A stretch of 7,243 nucleotides of DNA from JBMNUL01 sp050946255 (GCA_050946255.1 JBMNUL010000130.1:1-7243); one strand, 5' to 3'. Positions 1-6,755 are shown, counted from the stretch's first letter. Notes: generated by a model not told the origin, from the letters alone. Program-made: numbers and translations.

Positions 1-1
1 G

Positions 2-358
2 CGCAAGAATAATAAAGCGGAATTGGAAATAGCAAAAGAGATGATTGCGCTCGCATCAACAAAAGAAGAATTAGATAAGTCACAAGAATTCTTTAACATC
101 ACTCTTGATCGGGCTAATAAATATGAAACCAATTCTTATAACAGACAACGATCACGTAGGTCATGGGGAAAAATCGTCTTTGATTTCATTTGCATTATGG
201 ATATTACTTGGTGGCTAGTTATCGAAGGCTACAGTATTATAGAAAATGGTGTTAGTGCTCAAAGAATGCTTTTCTTAGTTTACCTTGCAATTTGTTTTGT
301 TTGGATGGATTACATAGCCTACAAGGACCTTATTCGTTATTGGGAAAAAACTGAATAA
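2..358 (+). CDS. Small two-segment membrane protein, 5' end outside window
   Basis: The frame is open from the first bases of the window to TAA at 356-358, giving 118 visible residues. An internal TTG at 23 and ATG at 41 exist, but neither has a ribosome binding site, so the true start is probably to the left. The first half is polar, charged and likely helical (many K, E, N, Q), ending in a basic stretch (residues RQRSRRSWGK). Two hydrophobic segments follow: one around IVFDFICIMDITWWLVI and one around MLFLVYLAICFVWMDYIAY, separated by a short polar loop. The predicted picture is a membrane protein with a cytoplasmic N-terminal helical part and a helical hairpin. The gene is about one third G+C and rich in A/T-ending codons, unlike everything to its right, so it looks acquired from a different source. 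I do not recognise the family. It converges on the restriction gene. Confidence 0.6.
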   Translation, partial: RKNNKAELEIAKEMIALASTKEELDKSQEFFNITLDRANKYETNSYNRQRSRRSWGKIVFDFICIMDITWWLVIEGYSIIENGVSAQRMLFLVYLAICFVWMDYIAYKDLIRYWEKTE

Positions 359-574
359 TAAGATTATTATCTATATTTCATTTCTTATTTTTTCGAGAAT
401 CTATCTTGAAAAGAAAGTTTGTTACAAGGCAGTTTCTGAATCTCTAATAAAGTGAAGATGTCCTGGCATATATTATTGATGCGGACAGTTGAGATAATGA
501 TTTACATCTGCCTCAACCTTGCATGCGATATGCAGGAGTACGTTATCCGCTTATCTACTAATAAGAAAGCTAAC
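359..574. other. Convergent A+T-rich intergenic stretch with weak dyads
   Basis: No supportable gene lies between the two convergent stop codons. A 7-base dyad, ATAATAA and TTATTAT around GA (355-370), overlaps the stop codon of the left gene; T-rich sequence with a TTTTTT run (390-395) follows about 20 bases later. A second dyad pairs GTTGAG (488-493) with CTCAAC (512-517), and TGCAT (520-524) pairs with ATGCA (530-534). None has a stem directly followed by a T-tract, so I do not call a rho-independent terminator for either gene. Composition rises toward that of the restriction gene near 560-590, which marks a boundary. Confidence 0.5.
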
Positions 575-3091
575 CTAGTCAAGGAACTTGCTGGCAATCG
601 CCTTCAAGCGGCAGAGCCATTCTGCCAGCCACTCGTACATCTCGTCCCAGCTGTCGTTGTCGAAATCGACTGCCTTCTTCACGATGATGTGGCGAGAGGT
701 CTTGTCCTCGTCACCTTCATCCCAATGAACGTCGCCAGTGAGTCCTTCCAACATGGCATTGGCTTCGTTTTGATGGGCCAGCAAGGGGAGATACAACTCT
801 CTTCGTGCGCAGTAGAGTTCTGCGCCGATGAAGCCATCCCTTCCCATGAGCTGTGCATTAACGCCATAACCGCTATGGCCGACTCCGAACGAGATCCACC
901 ACTCGTTGGTTGTCTGCCTGTTGGACAGGTCTCCGAATGTTCCGACGAAGTCTGGGTCTGAGGAGCAGTAGTCGTAGAAACCGTCCCAGAAGTTGCTCCT
1001 GAACCAGCCCTTATCGGTAGTCACTGAGCCCTTGCCGCGGGAGACATATTCCTTTCGGACGTCATCGAGAAGCTTGCCGTCTGGGGTTCGCCAGAATGAC
1101 CAGCCGTTGCGGTTGCCGATTCCGCCATGCATGGCAACCGTCCTTTTCGCTGCTTGGGAAGGGCTGGTCAGCTCCTCACCGTTCTCCAGTCTGATGGTCC
1201 CCGTGGCAGTCACGGTCGCTTCGCTCTCGAATGCCGTGTCCCCATGGGTGAGCTGCGTTCCCGGCTTGATCCAGCCCGAAGCGACGAGCTCGGCAAAGCG
1301 TACCGCACGCGTTTTCTCGCTCTTCTTCTCAGGAAGGTATCTGGCGCGAATCTCATCGCTGACTTGCGGAATTCCCCACACGATTAGAGCTCGCTTGACG
1401 AGGCTTCTCCCGCGATTCTCGATGCTCGCTCGGTTCCATGACTCTGCATCTCGCAGTGCCGAAGAGATGGTGATGTATTCGTTGTCGAAGCCACCGATCG
1501 TGCGTGCCTTCTTCTCTTCGAAGAGCCCATCGGAGAGTTCTGAGTTGTATGCGGTAAGCGTGAGATTGCCGATGTTGTTGAGGCAGTCCTCGAAGTCTTC
1601 CTCGTAGTTCGGCCCGAGCATGCTGCGCCATTCCTCGTGCGCAAGAGCGTTCTGAGGCATGATGTGCTCGATGGTGTAGTTGCCGTTTGCGAAGTCGCGG
1701 CGGCTCTTCGGGTGGTAGCTGTTCTCGAGCTTGGCAAGCATGTAGAACGACTTCTTGAAGTGGTAGGAGTCGCGCGCTTGGAGCTCTCGGGAGAACTCGG
1801 CATCGGAGGGGAAGCGCCGACTTGTCCCGGCCTCGTTCAGCAGGAACGATTCGAACGCCTCTCGGTAGTTGCCGCCTTCGTCCTGAACCCTGTTGAGCCG
1901 GGCAATCAGCGCAGGGAAGAAGTTGCTGAGGGAGTTGCTCGCGCAGTCGCAGACATTGCGGCGGAAGATGTAGCTCTCTGATGTGCGGAGCATCGAGACG
2001 AAGTCATCCTCGGAGAAGGCTTCCGCCTCGTAATCGGCGTAGAGGGACATCAGGAGCGGGTTCAGCATCGAGGTGTCGAGACGCGCGATGTCCGCAAAAG
2101 CCTCCTTCAGGCGTGGATCCGTCTCGGTACCATTGGTAATTGCGGAGTAATACCTGGCGTAGCGTTCGAGCTCGGTGAGCAGTTCGACCATCCTATCGTC
2201 GCGAGTGTATCCGTCGTCTCTGGCGTGGCGCTTGAAGACCTGGTAGACATCGCGTCTCGCCAACGGCTCGGGCGCATAGATGACCGTGAGGTAGTTCCGA
2301 ATGAAGTCATCGAAGACCGTGTCGTAGCTATCAGCGCCCAAGGTCTCTTTGATACGGCGCCAATGGTTCTTGTAGAGCTGCTCTTGCTCCTCCAGCGGAA
2401 GGTCCATCAGGACGAAGTTGCGGATGAGATCCGCCGACGAGAGGTCCTTGCCGGTCGAGTTCATCGATTCGAAGATGAGCTGCGGGTTGTCCTGCCCCTG
2501 CGTGAGGGAGATGGAGACCACCTCAAGCCTCTGGAGGCCATCCCATACTACGTTCACATCGGAGAGTCCCTCGAGCCTGTTGCGGAAGAACTCCAAGTTG
2601 GAGACGAGCCGCGATGACTCCTCGACGAGAGGAGCGTTGGGATCGAGCAGGTGATCGATCATCGAGTTCAGCGTCGGCCGGTCACCTTGCGAGAGCGTGA
2701 GCTTGTAGCGGTCATCGCCCTTATAAAACGTCATCACGATGCAGTTGCTATTGACTATCTGGTCGTAAGTGAATCGAAGCCGCCCTTCCTGGTGGTCGCG
2801 AGCATACTCAGCGAGCGCTATGAGCATGAGGACAACCGTTGTAATGCGCTGCTGGCCGTCGATGACGAGCATGGGAGCAGGCGGTGTCGGCGGAATTGTC
2901 CCTTCTTGGATCCACACGACCGATCCGGTGAAGTGGGTGTCTGCGGGATGACGACCTACCGTGAGCACGTCTTCCCATAGCTGAACGCATTGTTCCTCGT
3001 CCCAGGAATAGGGGCGCTGGTAGACCGGGACGACGAAACGATGTCCGGCGTTCGAAAGCAGATTGATGAGAGTGGTAGGTCCCGCGTTCAT
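575..3091 (-). CDS. GmrSD-type type IV restriction enzyme: DUF262-DUF1524-RAMA-DUF4268
   Basis: An 838-residue protein. The start ATG at 3091 follows AAGGAA with good spacing and lies directly before the family N-terminus; the frame stays open further upstream but reads as non-coding, arginine- and serine-rich sequence. The DUF262 (GmrS-like) half shows PVYQRPYSW (22-30), the nucleotide-handling motif DGQQR (78-82) and the conserved FESMNSTG...DLIRN region (207-225). The DUF1524 (GmrD-like, HNH-type) nuclease shows IEHIMPQ with His476, followed by GNLTL (508-512) and Asn516. Residues about 596-682 look like a RAMA domain: G-x-x-L, a strand-rich stretch, SPSQAAK (643-649), then NGWSFWR (662-668). 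The last 150 residues resemble DUF4268. GmrSD enzymes use NTP and cut phage DNA carrying modified bases. By inference the RAMA domain helps read the modification. All key motifs are intact, with no frameshift. The actual substrate is unknown. Confidence 0.92.
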   Translation of the reverse strand: MNAGPTTLINLLSNAGHRFVVPVYQRPYSWDEEQCVQLWEDVLTVGRHPADTHFTGSVVWIQEGTIPPTPPAPMLVIDGQQRITTVVLMLIALAEYARDHQEGRLRFTYDQIVNSNCIVMTFYKGDDRYKLTLSQGDRPTLNSMIDHLLDPNAPLVEESSRLVSNLEFFRNRLEGLSDVNVVWDGLQRLEVVSISLTQGQDNPQLIFESMNSTGKDLSSADLIRNFVLMDLPLEEQEQLYKNHWRRIKETLGADSYDTVFDDFIRNYLTVIYAPEPLARRDVYQVFKRHARDDGYTRDDRMVELLTELERYARYYSAITNGTETDPRLKEAFADIARLDTSMLNPLLMSLYADYEAEAFSEDDFVSMLRTSESYIFRRNVCDCASNSLSNFFPALIARLNRVQDEGGNYREAFESFLLNEAGTSRRFPSDAEFSRELQARDSYHFKKSFYMLAKLENSYHPKSRRDFANGNYTIEHIMPQNALAHEEWRSMLGPNYEEDFEDCLNNIGNLTLTAYNSELSDGLFEEKKARTIGGFDNEYITISSALRDAESWNRASIENRGRSLVKRALIVWGIPQVSDEIRARYLPEKKSEKTRAVRFAELVASGWIKPGTQLTHGDTAFESEATVTATGTIRLENGEELTSPSQAAKRTVAMHGGIGNRNGWSFWRTPDGKLLDDVRKEYVSRGKGSVTTDKGWFRSNFWDGFYDYCSSDPDFVGTFGDLSNRQTTNEWWISFGVGHSGYGVNAQLMGRDGFIGAELYCARRELYLPLLAHQNEANAMLEGLTGDVHWDEGDEDKTSRHIIVKKAVDFDNDSWDEMYEWLAEWLCRLKAIASKFLD

Positions 3092-3608
3092 ACGATGTTC
3101 CTTATCAAGAGCTAACGTTGCCAACACCAATGATAGCCGGGGCTCATCGACAGAAGAATCGGATCCTCTCAATACCGCATGCTCTGCAGGTAGTCTGGGC
3201 ATGGTTGAAAAAGGCATCGGCAACATGATCGCCAACTCTCCGGTTGGCAACGCCGTTAGAGTGGACGATGCTCTCATCGACGCTAGCGAGGATGCAGAAG
3301 GGGAGAGTTCGAATAAAGTACAAAGCATTACGGAACGTCTCGAAGATGCGAGAGAGACCGGAAGTGTCCAGTTCATCAGGAACATCGAAGCCGTTGATCG
3401 ACTCTGCAACCATCCCAGCATGCTACTAACCGACGGCGAGATCCTGTTCCTGCTCCCCGTGAAATAGTATCTTACCGAGCTGCTGAGGAGCTTTATCTCT
3501 CGTCGGCGGGAACGGCGCCGCGCTCTCTTCGAGCAAGACCTTGACCGCCTACGCTGCCGTCGATAACGCGAGCCATGCTGACAACCTGTCGGCGGGCAAT
3601 AATCCTGT
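3092..3608. other. 517-base gap between the two minus-strand defence genes
   Basis: No recognisable gene lies here. The minus-strand frame of the restriction gene is open throughout but reads as low-complexity S/R/L-rich sequence. A plus-strand frame from ATG 3201 to TAG 3467 (88 residues, MVEKGIGNMIANSPVGNAV...) has a fairly protein-like composition but only a weak upstream AGG and no family I recognise. A further plus-strand run at 3468-3566 (31 codons, containing LLRSFISRRRERRR) has no start codon. A dyad pairs GCCAAC (3231-3236) with GTTGGC (3243-3248), and GTTGCCAAC recurs in inverted form at 3117-3125. I see no stem with a T-tract after the upstream gene and no strong promoter for the restriction gene. 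The stretch may hold a relic of an inserted or decayed gene. Confidence 0.45.
3098..3103 (-). promoter_or_regulatory. Ribosome binding site fixing the start of the restriction gene
   Basis: On the minus strand AAGGAA precedes the ATG at 3091; counting the core AAGGA (3103-3099), the spacer is seven bases. The frame is open for another 216 codons upstream, so this site is the main reason for placing the start here. The conserved family N-terminus directly downstream agrees. Confidence 0.75.
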
Positions 3609-6011
3609 CTAAATCCAAACCCACTTCGGAGCGGGCTCGTCTGCAACAGCGAGGATGATATGCCCCTCCTTATCTGGATTGGAACGCTCGATAAATGCGC
3701 GAACGATCTTCTTGTCCGTGAGTTCCTTGGCCGTTGCATACAAGTCGTCCTCGGGCGTGAGCACCAAGGCCTTCCTCATGCTGACGGTGATGACGATGTT
3801 CCTGCCTTTCCTTCCCTGAATTCTCTCGTGGGTGATGCGCGTCCTGTCCGGGTCGAGCCACATGTAACTTTTTCTGGTCTTGTACTTTGTTCTGCCCAGC
3901 GGAATCTTGAGCGCCTTCATGCCGGCGAGAATCTCAGCTCTGCACCTCTGTTCAAGCGATTTGAGCTCAGAGACGCAATCCTTCCGCCCGTCATCATCGA
4001 GGTAGCCGCTTGGCAAAAAGAGCGTAATGCATTCATCGGTCGTCGGAACACCCACCTGCTCGCAGAGCGCTCTCACCTGTTCCTGGAGCGTCGCAATCTC
4101 CTCGTCCGTCCAGGTGGTGTACCGGTTCGACTCATCCGGGATGTCGCCGAGCGCCTCCCGGATGCTCTCGTCATCCATCATGGGCGGAACCACGCTTCCG
4201 CTTCCACCGAATACCGGCATCGAGGCCTGGTACCACCACTTCTCAACGTCGGCCATAGCGATTCCCTCGTCGTCGGCGAGCTCAATCCTCGTGCCATTCG
4301 GATGCGAATTCCTCCACGAGACAATAGTCTCGAAGGCCTGTCTCTTCTGCCCGCGCGTCGGAACATTCTCGAACATGACGTCGGGGTCCGCCTTTGGCCA
4401 TGCCTCCTCGACATCCGCCATCTTGAGCCATAGGGCCTTCGCGCAGTCTTGAGGAATGCCACCGGGATGCGAACGCCTCCACTCAGTCACCGCGTGTCGT
4501 ATGGTGTATTTCCGCCTCCTCTTCTCGGACTTTTTCCTCTTCGGCCTTGTCGTTGTGAAGGTGACCCTCTCCACTATGAACTTCGTTCGCGAAGGGGGAT
4601 CAGCTTCAGCCTGGCCCCAAGCGACGTGTAGCGCGTAGCATTCCCTGCCATGTGCTTGGTAGTAGAGCTGGTCGACGCATTTCGACAGGTCGTAGCCCTG
4701 GGCTCCCGTCTTGATTTCCACCACGGCCCTCTGAGACGAGAGGTCGCAAAGTGCCAAGCAGCCTTCCTCATGGTCGATTACGAGCTCCTGCGCTAGTATC
4801 TCCGGCCCGAGAAGGTCCTTGAGGAAGTCCACGAGCGGTCCCAGCTCCGGCTTGATTGCACGGTTCGCGCGTGCAGTCGCTTCGACTATCTCGCTCTGTT
4901 TGAGTATTCTCTCGAGTTCAGAACTGAGGCCGATATTTTCTATGGAGTGTTGTATTACCTTGAGCTGGTCCATAGCATCCGGGCTTGCCCACAGGTGTTC
5001 CAGAAAGCTCCCGCCTTCCGTTCTCGTGAGATCAAGTACGTCCGCGAGCGCGCACGGTCCTATGGCATCCCTCACCGACCGGGCGGCTTTCTCGAGAACC
5101 GTGGAGGACAAGGCGATGGTGCCCTCTTCCCTCCTCTCCACCGGTATGGGCTCTGCCGTACCGGCGAACGACCCGACATACTCGAGCCTGGACTTGTTCT
5201 CTGCAAGCTCCTTTCGCGAGTCAACTTCCTTGGCATGGACCTCTGCGTCTATCAGGGGTTCGACTGTCATCCCCGAGATGTTGTTTGGGAACCTCTGGAA
5301 CTTCCTCGTTGCTTCTTCAGATAGCTCTAGCGTGAACACCTGCTGCGTCTCCACGTACCTCTTTGGTACGCCCGCGTATCTCCGAAGCCCCGAGAACCTG
5401 TCCAGATATGAAGCCGGAATGACGTAGTCGTGGTTCAGCCTGAAGACATTGCCCCCGGTGACGAGCAGATGGCGTCCGTCCATTGCCTCGAACAACTTCC
5501 ATTCGAGGATGCAGTCGTTCTCCGACGTGTGCGTTTCCGTGATGCCCTCGATGCCGAACGCCCTGCACAGGTTGTCCTTCGTCACTGGGAAGAACTGGTC
5601 GTTCCCCGAGTGGATCATTCGCTTGAAGTCGAGGAACCTTAGCCCCTCCATGCCTCTGAGGCCATGGTCTTCGAAGTATTGCTCGAGGAAGCGCTCGTCG
5701 AAACCGCGACCCGTTGCACCGCGGGAGCCACCGTAGGTGAGTATCGTCCTCTCGCGCATCTCAAACTCTTCGAAAAGCGAGTTCACTTCCTCCTGCGTGA
5801 GCGGCTTCTTTCCGCGCAAATCGCTGTGCTTGATTCCATTTACCGCAGTGGCAGTTGGGTTGAGGTGTCGCTGCTTCTCGAGGGGAAGGAACCGGTTGTA
5901 CATCCTTCCGTCATCGGGCTTGTAGATTGAGATCGAAAGGAGGTCATGCTTCTTCGAGTTCAGTCCGTTGGTCTCGACGTCCAGCACGAGGTAGTCATGC
6001 GGGTCGACCAT
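3609..6011 (-). CDS. DEDDh exonuclease fused to PD-(D/E)xK-like nuclease and HTH repeats
   Basis: An 800-residue protein of unusual architecture. ATG 6011 is chosen because AGGAG lies nine bases upstream and the exonuclease fold begins at once; ATG 6020 abuts that site too closely. Residues about 5-185 are a DnaQ/RNase T-type 3'-5' exonuclease: Asp11 and Glu13 in LDVETNG, Asp105 in GFDERFL, and His161-x4-Asp166, so the full DEDDh set is present. Residues about 190-390 are unrecognised and partly helical. Residues about 400-480 resemble a PD-(D/E)xK core, with VVEIKTG (Glu432, Lys434) followed by DQLYYQ. A basic linker (about 489-502) precedes two helix-turn-helix-like repeats at 504-541 and 560-596. 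The last 200 residues match nothing I know. The likely role is attack on DNA or RNA ends in defence, possibly targeted by the repeats; this is inferred from domains and from the neighbouring restriction gene. No frameshift is seen. Confidence 0.82.
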   Translation of the reverse strand: MVDPHDYLVLDVETNGLNSKKHDLLSISIYKPDDGRMYNRFLPLEKQRHLNPTATAVNGIKHSDLRGKKPLTQEEVNSLFEEFEMRERTILTYGGSRGATGRGFDERFLEQYFEDHGLRGMEGLRFLDFKRMIHSGNDQFFPVTKDNLCRAFGIEGITETHTSENDCILEWKLFEAMDGRHLLVTGGNVFRLNHDYVIPASYLDRFSGLRRYAGVPKRYVETQQVFTLELSEEATRKFQRFPNNISGMTVEPLIDAEVHAKEVDSRKELAENKSRLEYVGSFAGTAEPIPVERREEGTIALSSTVLEKAARSVRDAIGPCALADVLDLTRTEGGSFLEHLWASPDAMDQLKVIQHSIENIGLSSELERILKQSEIVEATARANRAIKPELGPLVDFLKDLLGPEILAQELVIDHEEGCLALCDLSSQRAVVEIKTGAQGYDLSKCVDQLYYQAHGRECYALHVAWGQAEADPPSRTKFIVERVTFTTTRPKRKKSEKRRRKYTIRHAVTEWRRSHPGGIPQDCAKALWLKMADVEEAWPKADPDVMFENVPTRGQKRQAFETIVSWRNSHPNGTRIELADDEGIAMADVEKWWYQASMPVFGGSGSVVPPMMDDESIREALGDIPDESNRYTTWTDEEIATLQEQVRALCEQVGVPTTDECITLFLPSGYLDDDGRKDCVSELKSLEQRCRAEILAGMKALKIPLGRTKYKTRKSYMWLDPDRTRITHERIQGRKGRNIVITVSMRKALVLTPEDDLYATAKELTDKKIVRAFIERSNPDKEGHIILAVADEPAPKWVWI

Positions 6012-6020
6012 TCCCCTCAT

Positions 6021-6025
6021 CTCCT
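6021..6025 (-). promoter_or_regulatory. Ribosome binding site deciding the exonuclease gene start
   Basis: AGGAG on the minus strand (6025 to 6021) is nine bases from ATG 6011 but immediately next to ATG 6020. It therefore favours the 800-residue product over a form three residues longer. The frame is open for a further 86 codons upstream, but those codons overlap the putative promoter and palindromes. Confidence 0.65.
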
Positions 6026-6055
6026 GCTTGGGTTGTTCCAATCCTCTATCTGAAT

Positions 6056-6072
6056 AATTTCTGGCAGAAATT
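6056..6072. repeat. Perfect 17-base palindrome covering the -10 and start region
   Basis: Arms AATTTCTG (6056-6063) and CAGAAATT (6065-6072) are perfect reverse complements around a single G. The site overlaps the -10 element and the predicted transcription start of the exonuclease gene. Its length and short centre suit a dimeric repressor operator better than an RNA hairpin. Confidence 0.7.
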
Positions 6073-6078
6073 GTACCA
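6070..6078 (-). promoter_or_regulatory. Extended -10 promoter for the exonuclease gene
   Basis: The minus strand reads TGGTACAAT, an extended -10 element (TG-N-TACAAT, one mismatch from TATAAT). No TTGACA-like -35 lies 16-18 bases further upstream; extended -10 promoters can work without one. Transcription would start near 6063, giving a leader of about 50 bases. The element sits between, and overlaps, two perfect palindromes, so a repressor bound to either would block it. No experimental support is visible. Confidence 0.5.
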
Positions 6079-6097
6079 GCGCGTTGAAAACGCGCTG
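6077..6097. repeat. Perfect 21-base palindrome just upstream of the -10 element
   Basis: Arms CAGCGCGTT (6077-6085) and AACGCGCTG (6089-6097) are perfect reverse complements around GAA. The site begins four bases after the first palindrome and covers the place of a -35 element. It is not followed by a T-tract on either strand, so a terminator is unlikely. An activator or repressor site is plausible. Confidence 0.7.
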
Positions 6098-6141
6098 CGG
6101 CTATGGTCTCGTCGCGGAGATTGCATTGACTGGGCCTTAGG

Positions 6142-6300
6142 ATGGAGCCGATAGTTGCGGCACTCAAATCGGGCGGGATGACGCTCGTCGGCGTCCCGGC
6201 GAGCAGCTCGAAGACCGGCGCTGTCTTGGAGCAGAAGATTGACGAGCTGTCCCGTTGGATCGACAAGCAATCTGCCACATCGAGCGCGCCTGAAGCCTAG
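6142..6300 (+). pseudogene. Short protein-like frame, possible 3' remnant of a lost gene
   Basis: A 52-codon frame from ATG to TAG, divergent from the exonuclease gene. Its product reads like a real protein C-terminus: a GGMTLVGVPASSS stretch, then an amphipathic LEQKIDELSRWIDKQ helix and a polar tail. There is no ribosome binding site before ATG 6142, and an in-frame TGA lies at 6127-6129, so the frame cannot extend upstream. It could be the tail of a gene cut off by a recombination event, a small divergent gene, or chance. I do not recognise a family. Confidence 0.3.
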
Positions 6301-6700
6301 GGGGACGTGGCGCTCCTCAGGAACGATGTCGAGCCGGTCGAGAGGAAGGTGGACCGCCATGATCGAATTTCTGACCGACAATCTATAGTTCGCCTATCTT
6401 TGCTTCTGAATGCTCACTTTCCTCGCGTATGCATCAGGAATCCTTGTTGGCGCTATTCGCACATCTCGTCGAAGTCCTTGGTGAGGCGCGGGGGCGTAGG
6501 ATGCAATCGTCAATAAGGAAACGAGCCCGTGTCCCCACATCAAAGTCTGGGCATGCCCCGTCTCATCCAGATTGCATTCCGAATTCATTCTGGATAAAGA
6601 GTGGGTGCGTCTCTCTCGATCGCAGCAATCTGCTGATCAACCTCCTTATGTTGCCTTTCCGCTCCGGATGCTCTCCTCATCCGTTCGTTGTGAGAAACTT

Positions 6701-6712
6701 AACTAGCTAGTT
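6701..6712. repeat. 12-base palindrome containing two CTAG tetramers
   Basis: AACTAGCTAGTT is its own reverse complement. It lies where composition climbs to that of the high-G+C right flank, some 25 bases before the ribosome binding site of the DUF2185 gene. CTAG is usually under-represented in bacterial genomes, so two in a row at a boundary stands out. Function unknown. Confidence 0.35.
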
Positions 6713-6723
6713 CCCGAGATTCT

Positions 6724-6731
6724 GGAGGAGG
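6724..6731 (+). promoter_or_regulatory. Strong Shine-Dalgarno site without an ATG partner in frame
   Basis: GGAGGAGG is a near-ideal ribosome binding site. The in-frame ATG of the following gene (6756) is 24 bases away, too far. Six bases downstream lies an in-frame ATT (6738), and next to it an out-of-frame TTG (6739). It may serve a rare ATT start, or belong to a start lost through rearrangement. Confidence 0.45.
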
Positions 6732-6755
6732 CCGCCCATTGCAGATGCGAACGAG

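Larger units (their letters stand above)
6301..6737. other. Apparently non-coding or decayed stretch before the DUF2185 gene
   Basis: No gene is supportable. G+C varies from about 40% (near 6361-6420) to just over 50%, below both flanks. A minus-strand frame at 6680-6585 (31 codons, MRRASGAERQHKEVDQQIAAIERD...) is protein-like but has no ribosome binding site. The plus frame that follows the remnant at 6142-6300 stays open to 6516 (its first ATG is at 6307) but turns into sequence with no protein character. The stretch reads like scar tissue between an acquired segment and the chromosome. Confidence 0.4.

Noticed and set aside
488..517. GTTGAG/CTCAAC hairpin as terminator of the restriction gene
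   Set aside because: Only six base pairs with an 18-base loop and no T-tract on either strand.
993..1607. Long plus-strand frame (204 codons) within the restriction gene
   Set aside because: It lies antisense to the conserved DUF1524 and RAMA parts and has no ribosome binding site or family features; a shadow of the real coding strand.
3130..3158. TATCAT as a -10 element for the restriction gene
   Set aside because: The hexamer 17 bases upstream (TTCTTC) is a poor -35, there is no TG extension, and the match is what chance would give.
3092..3739. N-terminal extension of the restriction protein to the first ATG of the open frame (216 extra codons)
   Set aside because: The extension is Arg/Ser/Leu-rich with no family resemblance, whereas ATG 3091 has a good ribosome binding site and is followed directly by the DUF262 start.
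3660..4433. Long plus-strand frame (257 codons) opposite the exonuclease gene's 3' half
   Set aside because: The opposite strand carries the HTH repeats with clear protein-level similarity; the plus frame is a high-G+C antisense shadow.
6012..6278. N-terminal extension of the exonuclease protein to ATG 6278
   Set aside because: It would run through the putative promoter and both palindromes, has no domain character, and AGGAG fits ATG 6011.
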